Positions 35,318 to 44,258 are shown, numbered from the stretch's first letter. The stretch is 64,000 nucleotides of DNA from Arminella tubonensis (GCF_003240585.1 NZ_PCDP01000001.1:581500-645499); one strand, 5' to 3'. Translations and numbers: made by a program. Notes: generated by a model not told the origin, from the letters alone.

Positions 35318-35764
35318 TCAAGCCAACAGCCGCGTGATCTGCGCACCTTCCGGCAGCGCCGCAGTGTCGGCGATTGTCGTCGAGAACAGGACCTTGCGGG
35401 TGGCGTCGGCGACCTTGGCGAAGACGTGGCGGATTTCGCAGGTCTGCTCGCCGTCGCAGTCGTCGCATTTGCGATAGGCCGTGATCGACAGGCAGGGCAG
35501 CGGCGCGATCGGGCCGTCGATGATGCGCAGGACTTCGCCGTAGGTGATCTCGTCTGCGGGTTTCAACAGCAGATAGCCACCCTGCTTGCCGCGACGGCTG
35601 GCGACGATGCCCTGATGCTTGAGATCCAGCAGGATCTGCTCGAGGAACTTCTTCGGTATCGCCTGCTGCTCGGCAATATCCGAAATCATCATCGGCTCGC
35701 CGGGATCGACCTGCGCCAGGGCGGCCAGCGCCCGCAATGCGTATCTTGCTTTTTGGGTGATCAT
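35318..35764 (-). CDS. Rrf2-family regulator, probably of sulfur assimilation
   Basis: A 148-residue winged-helix protein. The N-terminal MITQKARYALRALAALAQ and EQQAIPKKFLEQILLDLKHQ (in part) and GKQGGYLLLKPADEITYGEV are the Rrf2 signature. Three to four cysteines in the region PCLSITAYRKCDDCDGEQTC could bind an iron-sulfur cluster. It is divergent from cysHDN across 465 bp, which suggests a CymR- or CysR-like role in controlling sulfate assimilation (inference from position). A 3'-end remnant of a similar gene is at 33759-33836. Confidence 0.92.
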   Translation of the reverse strand: MITQKARYALRALAALAQVDPGEPMMISDIAEQQAIPKKFLEQILLDLKHQGIVASRRGKQGGYLLLKPADEITYGEVLRIIDGPIAPLPCLSITAYRKCDDCDGEQTCEIRHVFAKVADATRKVLFSTTIADTAALPEGAQITRLLA

Positions 35765-35980
35765 TTCAAACCGTCAACACACACATCAGGCACCATCTGC
35801 TTGACCGTTTCGAAGTTTCTACGAATTTATGGCACGCCCAGTCTGAACGGAATTTGAACAAGCCGAAAATCCTTGGAAATACAGGCGCCTCGGTATGCTT
35901 TTCACTCTAGGCAATCCACGCTGGATTTGCGGTCGAATTCGGCGATCCGCGCAGTTTTTTCCATCACTTCAGATTTCCAT

Positions 35981-36009
35981 TTGACAAGCGGCGTGTAACT
36001 CTACTATTT
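35981..36009 (+). promoter_or_regulatory. Probable sigma-70 type promoter of cysHDN
   Basis: TTGACA (35981-35986) and CTATTT (36004-36009) with a 17-bp spacer fit the rhizobial housekeeping consensus CTTGAC-N17-CTATAT reasonably well. It would give a leader of about 215 nt before cysH. Confidence 0.55.
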
Positions 36010-36020
36010 CGATAGACATT

Positions 36021-36046
36021 AACGCAATCGAATGCTAATTTGCGTT
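36021..36046. promoter_or_regulatory. Inverted repeat in the cysH leader
   Basis: AACGCAA (36021-36027) and TTGCGTT (36040-36046) are perfect inverted arms with a 12-nt spacer, placed just after the predicted transcription start. It may be an operator for the divergent Rrf2 regulator or another sulfur regulator, or a leader hairpin. Confidence 0.45.
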
Positions 36047-36229
36047 TAAGATATGGCGAAGGTCTCACGGGATTTTCGCCTGCAATGGCAGCGAAGGCGT
36101 CTGGTTTTCCGTGACCGACTGCCTTCAGAGAGATATTTGCTCTCTTCGCGATAGTTTCGAAATCGCTTTTCCTGTCCCGCTGATCTCCGAACTGCGATAC
36201 TCGCCGGAATATCAGGACAGGATTCTCCC

Positions 36230-36967
36230 ATGACTTCCATCGACTCGATCGAAGATACCGCAACGCTCAACAGCCAGTTCGCAGCCCTCGACCTCGCGGG
36301 CCGGCTGTCGTTGGCGGCAAGTCTCGGTGGGCGCGCGGTGTTTACGACCAGTCTCGGCATCGAGGATCAGGTGATCACCGCCGAGATCGGCACGCATCGC
36401 CTGCCGATCGACGTCGCGACGCTGCAGACGGGCCGCCTCTTTGCCGAGACGCTGGCGTTGATCGACGAGACGGAAAGCCAGTACGACATCACGATCCAGC
36501 GCTTCGAACCTGAAAAAGCCGATCTCGACGCCTATATCGCCCAATATGGCATGAACGGCTTCTACGAAAGTGTCGAGGCGAGGCATGCCTGTTGCGGCGT
36601 GCGAAAGGTGAAGCCGCTGGCACGGGCGCTGGCCGGCGCCAGCATCTGGATCACCGGTCTTCGCCGCGGCCAGTCGGCCAACCGCGCCGATACCCCGTTT
36701 GTCGAATATGATGCCGATCGCCACATGCTGAAGGTCAACCCGCTGGCGGACTGGGATATCGAACGCATCCGCGCCTTCGTCAGCGACAACAGCGTGCCGG
36801 TCAATCCGTTGCATGCGCGCGGCTATCCCTCCATCGGCTGCGAACCCTGTACCCGCGCCATCAAGCCCGGCGAGGATGAGCGCGCCGGTCGCTGGTGGTG
36901 GGAGAACGACCAGACCCGCGAATGCGGCCTGCACGTTCACGAAGAAGCCTCAGTCGCCGCGCAGTAA
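36230..36967 (+). CDS. cysH: CysH, adenylyl-sulfate (APS) reductase, thioredoxin-dependent
   Basis: A 245-residue reductase that converts APS to sulfite. The cysteine pairs Cys121-Cys122 (HACCGVRKVKPL) and Cys204-Cys207 (GCEPCTRAI) ligate a 4Fe-4S cluster and mark it as the APS-reducing type rather than PAPS-reducing. The catalytic Cys232 lies in the C-terminal ECGLH motif. The PP-loop substrate site TTSLGIEDQVIT is near residue 40. First gene of cysHDN. APS comes from the sulfurylase encoded next. Confidence 0.97.
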   Translation: MTSIDSIEDTATLNSQFAALDLAGRLSLAASLGGRAVFTTSLGIEDQVITAEIGTHRLPIDVATLQTGRLFAETLALIDETESQYDITIQRFEPEKADLDAYIAQYGMNGFYESVEARHACCGVRKVKPLARALAGASIWITGLRRGQSANRADTPFVEYDADRHMLKVNPLADWDIERIRAFVSDNSVPVNPLHARGYPSIGCEPCTRAIKPGEDERAGRWWWENDQTRECGLHVHEEASVAAQ

Positions 36968-37099
36968 ACACCCCGCCGGTTTCCGGTCCATGGCAACAGC
37001 GCGCGGTTCGGCCGCCGCCAGCCTTTCGGAAACCAATGCATTGTATCTATGTCGACCAGCAAAGTTGGGTCGCGAATGTCAAAAGTTCTGGAGTTCAAA

Positions 37100-38053
37100 A
37101 TGCCCGATAGCCGCCCGGATACCGAGCTGCACAATCCGCAGAGCGTCAAGCCCCCGCTCGACCCGCATCTGAAAGCGCTTGAAAACGAATCCATCCATAT
37201 CTTCCGCGAAGTTGCCGCCGAATTCGAGCGTCCTGTCATGCTCTATTCTGTCGGCAAGGACTCGTCGGTGCTGCTGCATCTGGCGCGCAAGGCTTTCTAT
37301 CCCGGCCGCGTGCCCTTCCCGCTATTGCATGTGAATACCGGGTGGAAATTCCGCGAGATGATCGCGTTTCGCGACAATATCGCGAAAGAATACGATCTCG
37401 ACCTCATCGAGCACATCAATCCGCGCGGTGCCGCAGAAAACATCACGCCGTTTACCCATGGTTCGGCTGCCTTTACCGATATCATGAAGACGGAAGGGCT
37501 GCGCCAGGCGCTTGACGCGGGCCAGTTCGACGCAGCCTTCGGTGGCGCGCGCCGCGACGAAGAGGCAAGCCGCGCCAAGGAGCGCATCTACTCCTTCCGT
37601 ACGCCGGACCATCGCTGGGATCCGCGCAATCAGCGGCCGGAGCTCTGGAACGTCTATAACGGCATGATCCGCAAGGGCGAAAGCGTCCGTGCATTCCCGT
37701 TGTCGAATTGGACCGAAGTCGACATCTGGCGGTATATCCAGGCGGAGGACATTCCTCTCGTGCCGCTTTACTACGCCAAGAACCGGCCGTTCGTCGAACG
37801 CGACGGGATGATGATGCTGGCGGAAGACCCGCGCCTGGAACTGCTGCCGGGCGAGGTTCGCCAGGAGGGGATGATCCGTTTCCGTACGCTCGGCGACTTC
37901 CCGCTGACCGGCGCCATCCGCTCGCAGGCAACCACCCTCGACGAAGTGATTGCCGAGCTTGAAATTGCAACCGTGTCCGAACGCCAGGGCCGCGCCATCG
38001 ACCGCGACCAGTCCGGCTCCATGGAAAAGAAGAAGCGTGAAGGATATTTCTGA
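37100..38053 (+). CDS. cysD: CysD, sulfate adenylyltransferase subunit 2
   Basis: A 317-residue catalytic subunit that makes APS from sulfate and ATP, driven by GTP hydrolysis in CysN. The PP-loop is [20 protein letters not shown] in part (near residue 50); [20 protein letters not shown] (near 155) and the C-terminal [11 protein letters not shown] are hallmarks. The start at 37100 is chosen for GGAG at the right distance and for the family's usual length; in-frame ATGs at 37049 and 37076 exist. It follows cysH and is separated from cysN by a single base. Confidence 0.97.
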   Translation: MPDSRPDTELHNPQSVKPPLDPHLKALENESIHIFREVAAEFERPVMLYSVGKDSSVLLHLARKAFYPGRVPFPLLHVNTGWKFREMIAFRDNIAKEYDLDLIEHINPRGAAENITPFTHGSAAFTDIMKTEGLRQALDAGQFDAAFGGARRDEEASRAKERIYSFRTPDHRWDPRNQRPELWNVYNGMIRKGESVRAFPLSNWTEVDIWRYIQAEDIPLVPLYYAKNRPFVERDGMMMLAEDPRLELLPGEVRQEGMIRFRTLGDFPLTGAIRSQATTLDEVIAELEIATVSERQGRAIDRDQSGSMEKKKREGYF

Positions 38054-38054
38054 G

Positions 38055-39545
38055 ATGACTGCTGCCAATTCCGCAAACGCTATTGCCGAGCCCCTCTCCG
38101 CCCTCGAGCCATTGAAGGCCGCCCGAGACAGCCGCCCACTGCGCCTCATCACCTGCGGCAGCGTCGACGACGGCAAATCGACGTTGATCGGCCGGCTGCT
38201 GTGGGACACCAAGGCGGTCAAGGAAGACCAGGCCGTGGCGCTTCGCCGCGATTCGACCGGCAAGCAGAACGATCTCGGCCTGCCCGATTTCGCGCTGCTG
38301 CTCGACGGGCTGCAGGCAGAGCGCGAACAGGGCATCACCATCGATGTCGCCTATCGCTATTTCTCTACCGACAAGCGCTCGTTCATCGTCGCCGACACGC
38401 CCGGCCACGAGCAATATACCCGCAACATGGCGACCGGCGCCTCGACTGCCGATCTTGCGATCCTCCTGATCGACGCACGCATGGGCATCCTCGAGCAGAC
38501 GCGCCGCCATGCGACGATCGCCTCGCTGCTCGGCATCAAGCAGTTCGTTCTCGCCATCAACAAGATAGACCTGACGAACTACGACCGCGCCGGTTTCGAG
38601 AAAATCTCGCATGATTTCAAGGAATTCGCTCTGTCCCTCGGCGTCAAGCAGATCACCACGATACCGATGTCGGCGCTAAAGGGCGAGAACGTCGTCTATT
38701 CCGGCCAGGCCGCCATGCCCTGGTACACCGGCCCGACACTGGTCGAGGCACTCGAACTGGCGACCGTTCGCTCCGCACAGGCCGTCGGCTTCAGGCTTTC
38801 GGTTCAGCGTGTCTCCCGTCCGGGCGAAAGCTTCCGCGGTTATCAGGGAACGGTTGCCGGCGGCTCGGTGAAGCCCGGCGATAGCGTCATGATCCTGCCG
38901 TCGGGCATGGTCGCCAATGTCTCGAAGATCGTTACCTTCGATCTCATCCGCAATGCGGCCGTCGCCGGCGACGCGATCACGCTCGTGCTCGACCGTCAGG
39001 TGGACGTTTCGCGCGGCGACATGATCGTTGCGATCGACAGCCAGCCGCAGGTCGGCCTGTCCTTCGATGCACATCTGGTCGCCCTGCAGCCGGAAGGCAT
39101 CGAGGCCGGCAAACGCTATTGGCTGAAAAGCGGCAGCCGTCGCCAGCGCGTGCAGGTCAATCCTGTCAGCCAGCTCGAGCTGAAGACCGGCGACTGGAAC
39201 CCGGCCCGGGCACTGCCGATGAACGCCATCGGCAAGGTGCATCTTGTCTTCGACGAAGCGGCAATTTTCGATCCCTACGACCAGAACCGGTCTTCGGGCT
39301 CGTTCATCCTGATCGATCCCGACACCAACAACACTGTCGCCGGCGGCATGGTAACGGGCAAGCGATCCGAAATCAGCGGCATCCACACGGAAGACGGCCG
39401 CGTCATCCTCTCGCTGCCAGCCGACCTTGCCGACAAGATCATGGCAAGCGAGCTCTTTGCGGCCCGCCGCGACGAAGCCGATGTCCGCCGGATGACCGCC
39501 GCGCAGGCGGCCGAGCTTTGGAAAAATGCCGCCAGCGATATCTGA
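38055..39545 (+). CDS. cysN: CysN, sulfate adenylyltransferase subunit 1 (GTPase)
   Basis: A 496-residue GTPase related to EF-Tu that powers APS synthesis by CysD. G1 is GSVDDGKST (residues 35-43), G3 is DTPGHEQYTRNM and G4 is NKIDL; the effector segment GITIDVAYRYF is intact. Two beta-barrel domains follow from about residue 245. It ends before any APS-kinase (CysC) domain, unlike the nodulation homolog NodQ, in line with the APS-type reductase encoded by cysH. One base after cysD; a strong terminator follows. Confidence 0.97.
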   Translation: MTAANSANAIAEPLSALEPLKAARDSRPLRLITCGSVDDGKSTLIGRLLWDTKAVKEDQAVALRRDSTGKQNDLGLPDFALLLDGLQAEREQGITIDVAYRYFSTDKRSFIVADTPGHEQYTRNMATGASTADLAILLIDARMGILEQTRRHATIASLLGIKQFVLAINKIDLTNYDRAGFEKISHDFKEFALSLGVKQITTIPMSALKGENVVYSGQAAMPWYTGPTLVEALELATVRSAQAVGFRLSVQRVSRPGESFRGYQGTVAGGSVKPGDSVMILPSGMVANVSKIVTFDLIRNAAVAGDAITLVLDRQVDVSRGDMIVAIDSQPQVGLSFDAHLVALQPEGIEAGKRYWLKSGSRRQRVQVNPVSQLELKTGDWNPARALPMNAIGKVHLVFDEAAIFDPYDQNRSSGSFILIDPDTNNTVAGGMVTGKRSEISGIHTEDGRVILSLPADLADKIMASELFAARRDEADVRRMTAAQAAELWKNAASDI

Positions 39546-39562
39546 TCGTCTGCAACGAATTG

Positions 39563-39588
39563 AAAAGGGGCCCGACGGGCCCCTTTTT
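39563..39588 (+). terminator. Rho-independent terminator of cysHDN
   Basis: The inverted arms AAAAGGGGCCC and GGGCCCCTTTT, around a GAC loop, continue into TTTTT, starting 18 bp after the cysN stop codon. Confidence 0.92.
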
Positions 39589-39805
39589 CATTGAGGTCGC
39601 ATATCGCTGAAACACATCCGGGGAATGCCGATTTCGGGCTTTAGACCAGCCAAGCGCGTAGTTTCGAAAGTGCTACTCGCCTTTCACGTTTATTCGCCTA
39701 ATATTTCTTAATAAAACAAAATGTGTGCTATCTAACGAGCGGTTCGATGGCCGGGTGGGTTGTAAAGGCTGGCGTTTCGTTTTCCGGCTGCTATATCATC
39801 AAAGA

Positions 39806-40174
39806 ATGACATCGGCTCGAGTGTTCCAGATTCTGGTATGGCTTTATGTTGTGGTGCTTCTCGTCGCCACGATCGCTCCTACCGATTGGCACGCCGACAT
39901 CAGCAATCCCTACGATATCGATCGACTGATCGGGCTTGGCGTTGCCGGTTTGCTGGCTCGCCTGGCCTATCCGCAGACGCCCTCTTTCGTGTGCCTTCTG
40001 ATGATCGGAATTGTTTGCGGTCTTGGGTTTGCGCGTTATGCCGCCGTTGGAAACTTCGGCTCGCCGATGGATTGTATCGTCGCCATGGCCGGCGCGCTCT
40101 GGGGCATTGCCCTCGCCGCCGCCTTCAGCAAGGTCCGCTTCTCATCCGTGGGAAAACGTCCGCAGCTGAATTGA
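39806..40174 (+). CDS. VanZ-like small membrane protein
   Basis: A 122-residue protein with about four hydrophobic segments. The motif sequence ATIAPTDWHADIS followed by a second membrane segment resembles the VanZ-like family, in which a short pattern of charged residues follows the first helix. Function unknown. The start at 39806 is chosen because it begins just before the first hydrophobic segment; the ribosome-binding site is weak. It stands alone after the cysHDN terminator. Confidence 0.55.
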   Translation: MTSARVFQILVWLYVVVLLVATIAPTDWHADISNPYDIDRLIGLGVAGLLARLAYPQTPSFVCLLMIGIVCGLGFARYAAVGNFGSPMDCIVAMAGALWGIALAAAFSKVRFSSVGKRPQLN

Positions 40175-40268
40175 CCTTCGCGCCCTTGATTGGGGCAAGT
40201 CCTCCCTTGGAGGCAGTGGTCTGGCCGAGACGCGACATGTGATTTTCCCTTGGGACTATGGGAGAACA

Positions 40269-40409
40269 ATGATGCAAATACGTCCGTGGCTCCTGGGCCT
40301 TGCGCTCCTTGTCGCCTCCGTTGCCTTTTGTACCACACTGACGGTACCGTTGACGGGACAGGCGCCTCATCGCGGCATGAAGCCGCCGCAAATTGCCGCT
40401 CAGCATTGA
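40269..40409 (+). CDS. Small secreted or membrane peptide of 46 residues
   Basis: A short frame that starts after GGAGAAC and reads MMQIRPWLLGLALLVASVAF, then CTTLTVPLTGQAPHRG and a short polar tail. The N-terminus looks like a signal peptide or a single membrane helix. A cysteine follows the hydrophobic stretch (VAFC), a possible lipobox. I recognise no family. It is supported only by the ribosome-binding site and the signal-like start. Confidence 0.4.
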   Translation: MMQIRPWLLGLALLVASVAFCTTLTVPLTGQAPHRGMKPPQIAAQH

Positions 40410-40722
40410 ATTGCATTTCAGGGGCCGGCCGAACTCCCGGCTCGTGCAACAGCCGACGCTTCAACCATTGACGCTCTGACGCCGAGCCATCGTCCCATGG
40501 TGGCAAACTTCGAACGCGCGGCCTGCCGATTGTCATGCCTCTATCATGTTAGCAACCTAGATCATTTGAGGGCGGTCGATCCGATCCCGGACACGCGCAA
40601 ACGACCGGATGCCAGACCAAAGCCGCGCCATCATTCCAAACGTCGCCTCGCGCTGGAGGCGCGCTGTCTGTCGGCGGCAAACGCCGTTCCTGCAGAAGCT
40701 TTTTTACCAGGGGGAATTGCCT
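40410..40722. other. Intergenic region, nothing recognised
   Basis: About 310 bp between the small frame and the phytase-like gene. No RNA gene, repeat or operator was recognised; it presumably carries the promoter of the downstream gene. Confidence 0.5.
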
Positions 40723-42219
40723 ATGAGAAATCCGCATTCGATCACGTCGCCGCTGCTTTCCGCAGCGCTGGCCATGCTGGTAGCGACAGCGCCGGTCGCG
40801 GCGCTGGCTGAGAATTCGGTCACTGTCGACGGCGCGACGCTCGTCAACAAGGGCCGGGTCGGCGTGGGCCGCATACCTGCCAACCAGCGCGACAAGTTCG
40901 GCGAGACCTTCGGCTCCGGTTCCGGCATGGCAATCGATCCGGCGAGCTGGACGCGCGACGGGGACAGCTACAAGGGATCGCTCTGGCTGCTGCCCGACCG
41001 CGGATACAATGTCGTCGGCACTACCGATTATCGACCGCGCCTCAACACCATCTCGATCAAGCTGACGCCGACCGCGCCCGGTGCTGCACCGTCGGCCGGC
41101 AAGGAACAATCCGGCGTCGATGCCAAGCTCACAGACACCATGCTTCTCGTCGACGACAAGGGCGCCGACACGACCGGGCTCGATCCCGCGGACGGCATTC
41201 GCGCCCCTGAGGGCACCATGCCGCTGCTGCCGCAGGCTCCGAACGGCAAGATCTCGCTCGACAACGAGGCTATCGTCCGTCTCCCTGACGGCTCGATGTT
41301 CATCAGCGACGAGTACGGGCCATATATCTACCGCTTCTCGGCTGACGGCCGCATGATGTCGGCGACGCCGCCGCCGGCAGCCCTTATTCCCATGCGCCAC
41401 GGGGCGCCGAATTTCGCCTCCAACAATCCCGGTCCCGGCGAGAGCACACCCGATCCGAAGGACCCCGTGACCGGCCGCCAGAACAACCAGGGCCTCGAAG
41501 GCATGGCGCTGACGCCGGATGACAAATTCCTAATCGCCGTGCTGCAATCGGCAACCCGCCAGGATGGCGGCGACAGCGGCAAGACCCGGGAGAACACGCG
41601 CGCCCTCGTTTATGACGCGACCGACCTTACGCATCTGAAGCTGGTGCATGAATATGTCGTGCCTCTTCCGGTCTTCAACGACGACACGGGCAAGCGCATC
41701 GTTGCCGCCCAGAGCGAAATCATCGCTCTTTCGCCGCAGTCGTTCCTGATGCTCGCCCGCGACAGCGGCAACGGCTATGGTCTGAAGGGCGCGACGTCGC
41801 TCTACCGGACCATCAACGTCGTCGATCTTTCCGGGGCAACCGACATTGCCGGCACGCCATTCGATGGTGAAAAGCCGGTCGCACCGAAGGGCGTGCTCGA
41901 CCCATCGGTGAAACCGGCAGCGCTGACGCCGTTCATAGACATCAACGACAGTGCTGATCTTGCCCGCTTCGGTCTCCACAACGGCGCACCGAACGACCGC
42001 AACAATCTCTCGGAGAAATGGGAAGCCATGTCGCTGGCAAGCGTTCTCGACCCGAAGCGCCCCGACGACTATTTCCTGTTCGTCGCCAACGACAACGACT
42101 TCCTGACGCAGGACGGCTACCAGGTCGGCGCCAGCTACAAGGCCGAAGGCGATGCCGACGTCGATACGATGTTCCAGGTGTTCGAGGTGACGCTGCCGGG
42201 CGTGGCGAAGACGCAGTAA
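40723..42219 (+). CDS. Secreted esterase-like phytase-family protein
   Basis: A 498-residue protein with a clear signal peptide (cleavage near AALA-EN, residue 31). The mature part matches the family annotated as esterase-like activity of phytase (Phytase-like, PF13449): GSGSGMAIDPASW, GSLWLLPDRGYNV, FISDEYGPYIYRFSADG and NNQGLEGMALTPDD are its typical blocks, forming a beta-propeller. It is probably periplasmic or secreted and may act on phosphate esters. The start at 40723 follows GGGGGA. A perfect-stem terminator follows. Confidence 0.9.
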   Translation: MRNPHSITSPLLSAALAMLVATAPVAALAENSVTVDGATLVNKGRVGVGRIPANQRDKFGETFGSGSGMAIDPASWTRDGDSYKGSLWLLPDRGYNVVGTTDYRPRLNTISIKLTPTAPGAAPSAGKEQSGVDAKLTDTMLLVDDKGADTTGLDPADGIRAPEGTMPLLPQAPNGKISLDNEAIVRLPDGSMFISDEYGPYIYRFSADGRMMSATPPPAALIPMRHGAPNFASNNPGPGESTPDPKDPVTGRQNNQGLEGMALTPDDKFLIAVLQSATRQDGGDSGKTRENTRALVYDATDLTHLKLVHEYVVPLPVFNDDTGKRIVAAQSEIIALSPQSFLMLARDSGNGYGLKGATSLYRTINVVDLSGATDIAGTPFDGEKPVAPKGVLDPSVKPAALTPFIDINDSADLARFGLHNGAPNDRNNLSEKWEAMSLASVLDPKRPDDYFLFVANDNDFLTQDGYQVGASYKAEGDADVDTMFQVFEVTLPGVAKTQ

Positions 42220-42293
42220 CTGAGCGACCTCGGCGGACGCGCGTCGCGTTCGCCGCCCTGCCCGCATCCGTGCGGGTCAATACGCAAACGAGC

Positions 42294-42323
42294 CAAGCGG
42301 TGCTTCGCAGCACCGCTTGTTTT
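42294..42323 (+). terminator. Rho-independent terminator after the phytase-like gene
   Basis: An 11-bp perfect stem (CAAGCGGTGCT and AGCACCGCTTG) with a TCGC loop, followed by TTTT, 75 bp after the stop codon. Confidence 0.85.
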
Positions 42324-42453
42324 GGCAAGAAAAACGTCGGCGGCATGCATCTCCCGACACCCTTAATAGTCAACCTGGCTTAGCATTCTCAGAGTGGCCT
42401 CATTGTTGAGGTATTCTATGGGCTTAGCGAGAATTCAGCTTAAAGAGGTGGTC

Positions 42454-43635
42454 ATGCAAACGATCGGTGCGAAGCTTGCAAAAAACAAGGGCCTCGGAAA
42501 AGGCTTTGATTTTCTTAGAGTTTTCCTGTCACTTTCCGTATTGCTGACCCACTCCTACCTGATCGTTCTTGGCACTGACGGACCATTTGGAGCGGGTTAC
42601 GCGAAAACCTTCCACGATGCGCTGATCCCCATGTTTTTCGCTCTGAGCGGCTTTCTCATAACGGGGAGCGCGACGAGGCTGAGCCTGTCGAACTTTCTCT
42701 TGAACCGAGGCGCGCGCATCGTACCGGCCTTGGCCATGGATATCTTCATATCCGCGCTGATCCTCGGCCCGCTGCTGACGACGGTTTCCCTGAGCACCTA
42801 TTTCGGGAGCTACGAATTTCGGGCGTATTTCGCCAACCTATTGGGCCTGATACATTTTATCCTGCCCGGCGTTTTTGAAAGCAATCCATTCCCGGCAACC
42901 GTCAACGGTTCGCTCTGGACGATCCCGTTCGAGCTCGGGTGTTACGTCCTGATGTCGTTCATGATCGTCTCGGGAGTGATCTCCAGGAAATGGAAGTTGC
43001 TTGCATTCGCAGCCGTCATCGGCGCGATAATTTTCGGGCTACGAATGGCGGATTTCAATCCGCTGACGGCGACCGGAATTGAATTGTTCAACAGCGATGG
43101 ATTCAAGACGGCCATCCATCATTATACCTGGCCGCTCTGGGCTCACATCTATGTCTACTTTCTGGTTGGTTGCGTGGCTTTCATCTGGAAGGAGCATATT
43201 CCTTACTCGATATCGCTTTTCGTCCTGGCGCTCTTCATTGTCGTCCTGAGCACGGGAGACAGGTTTGGCGTTTCGACCGACCTCACCAGGCTCGTTCCGC
43301 TCGTCTACATAACCGTCTTTGTCGGGATAACGGAAATTCCGAGCGTGCCATTTTTCGATCAAGGGGACTATTCCTACGGCATCTATCTATACGGCTACCC
43401 TTTGCAGCAGGCTCTGGTTTACCTCTTCCCGCGGACGTTTTCGCCGATCAGCCACTTCCTCGTTTCCGGCGTGCTGGTTACCGGGGTCGCCTGGATGTCG
43501 TGGCATTGGTTTGAGAAACCAATCCTGAGGATGAGAAAGAAATTCAGCTTTACCGCGCGGATGACCGAGAAGGAGGCGGAGCCAACAGTGGCCGAGGCGC
43601 CCGCCGCAAAGGCTCCCCGCGCGGCTGCGGAGTAA
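42454..43635 (+). CDS. Acyltransferase 3 family membrane protein
   Basis: A 393-residue polytopic membrane protein with about ten hydrophobic segments. The acyltransferase-3 motifs are visible: FDFLRVFLSLSVLLTHSYLI (in part) with the catalytic histidine near residue 37, FFALSGFLITGSATR, and a C-terminal YGIYLYGYPLQQALVY block. Such enzymes O-acetylate or succinylate sugars of surface polysaccharides. The start at 42454 follows AAAGAGG. The C-terminal 40 residues are an Ala/Glu-rich soluble tail. A related enzyme lies at 62610-63638. The DNA is less GC-rich than its neighbours. Confidence 0.92.
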   Translation: MQTIGAKLAKNKGLGKGFDFLRVFLSLSVLLTHSYLIVLGTDGPFGAGYAKTFHDALIPMFFALSGFLITGSATRLSLSNFLLNRGARIVPALAMDIFISALILGPLLTTVSLSTYFGSYEFRAYFANLLGLIHFILPGVFESNPFPATVNGSLWTIPFELGCYVLMSFMIVSGVISRKWKLLAFAAVIGAIIFGLRMADFNPLTATGIELFNSDGFKTAIHHYTWPLWAHIYVYFLVGCVAFIWKEHIPYSISLFVLALFIVVLSTGDRFGVSTDLTRLVPLVYITVFVGITEIPSVPFFDQGDYSYGIYLYGYPLQQALVYLFPRTFSPISHFLVSGVLVTGVAWMSWHWFEKPILRMRKKFSFTARMTEKEAEPTVAEAPAAKAPRAAAE

Positions 43636-43674
43636 GATCAAGCCGCTGAAATCAAATGCCCATTAGGGCCAGGA

Positions 43675-43768
43675 CGAAAAAGACCCGTCACCTGTTGGGG
43701 CGACGGGTCAAAAATCAATCATCGGGCGCGGGCACGTCCGATGGGGGGCATATGCGCACAAGTATGCA
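43675..43768 (-). ncRNA. Candidate small RNA with terminator
   Basis: On the minus strand a promoter-like CTTGGTGG (about 43802-43795) and TATAAC (43780-43775) precede a stretch of about 95 nt that ends in a hairpin, GACCCGTC and GACGGGTC (43709-43682), followed by TTTTT. The predicted RNA contains the single-stranded CCCCCCAUC run, of the kind that pairs with Shine-Dalgarno sequences. No frame is present. The spacing of -35 and -10 is short (15 bp), and no known sRNA family was recognised, so this rests on layout alone. Confidence 0.45.
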
Positions 43769-43934
43769 ACAACAGTTATACGTCATTTACCCCGCCACCA
43801 AGATGCGCCGTGGGTTTACTCGGCTCAAAGGTTAGCGATCGATTAGGGTGAATTGCGGCTGGCCCGAGATAGTACAGAACAGTGGCCGGGGTGGCTGCAA
43901 GGGCCGTCGAATGCCTGGCTGGTGACTAGATAAA

Positions 43935-44051
43935 TCACCAATCTCCTGGGTTCCTATCCGGCCTTTCAGCGCTTTTCGTCCGGACAATCTTCCAAAGCAC
44001 AATAACAGCCGCGACTGCGAAAGCCGCGTACAGAATACCTGCAATAATCAT
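43935..44051 (-). CDS. Possible 38-residue single-helix membrane protein
   Basis: The frame reads MIIAGILYAAFAVAAVIVLW, then KIVRTKSAERPDRNPGDW. It is a hydrophobic helix followed by a positively charged tail, typical of small inner-membrane proteins. The ribosome-binding site is weak. No family was recognised. Confidence 0.35.
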   Translation of the reverse strand: MIIAGILYAAFAVAAVIVLWKIVRTKSAERPDRNPGDW

Positions 44052-44258
44052 GTGTAAAGCGCCCCAAGCCTGAAGGCGCCTTCTCGTCTACAGCGCAGGG
44101 AAAGTAAATACAGATACTCCAGGCGAAATTGATGATACCTAAAATGGACGACTAAAGTTCGGAGTCTAACATTACTGCGAACTTGCTTGATCCAGCAGGC
44201 CTTCGAAGGGCAACGGAGTTTCTCCGATGCCCCTCGCTGCCGATCTACCTTCGCTGGG

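Larger units (their letters stand above)
35765..36229. other. Divergent promoter region of Rrf2 regulator and cysHDN
   Basis: No convincing gene in 465 bp. It holds the likely cysH promoter (35981-36009) and a 7-bp inverted repeat (36021-36046). The left part, near 35765-35850, is relatively AT-rich and probably carries the Rrf2 gene's promoter. Confidence 0.6.
43636..44258. other. Intergenic region with a candidate sRNA and a small frame
   Basis: About 620 bp. Two things were found: a minus-strand promoter-terminator pair (43675-43802) that may encode a small RNA, and a 38-residue hydrophobic frame (43935-44051). The rest, 44060-44258, shows nothing recognisable. Confidence 0.5.

Noticed and set aside
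36010..36229. SAM or other riboswitch in the cysH leader
   Set aside because: Beyond one 7-bp inverted repeat I could not fit any known riboswitch core such as SAM-II.
37950..38054. Upstream extension of cysN into cysD
   Set aside because: Overlaps cysD in another frame; the ATG one base after the cysD stop gives the normal N-terminus.
43832..44044. A 70-codon minus-strand frame
   Set aside because: No ribosome-binding site, no family and it conflicts with the more plausible 38-codon membrane frame in another phase.
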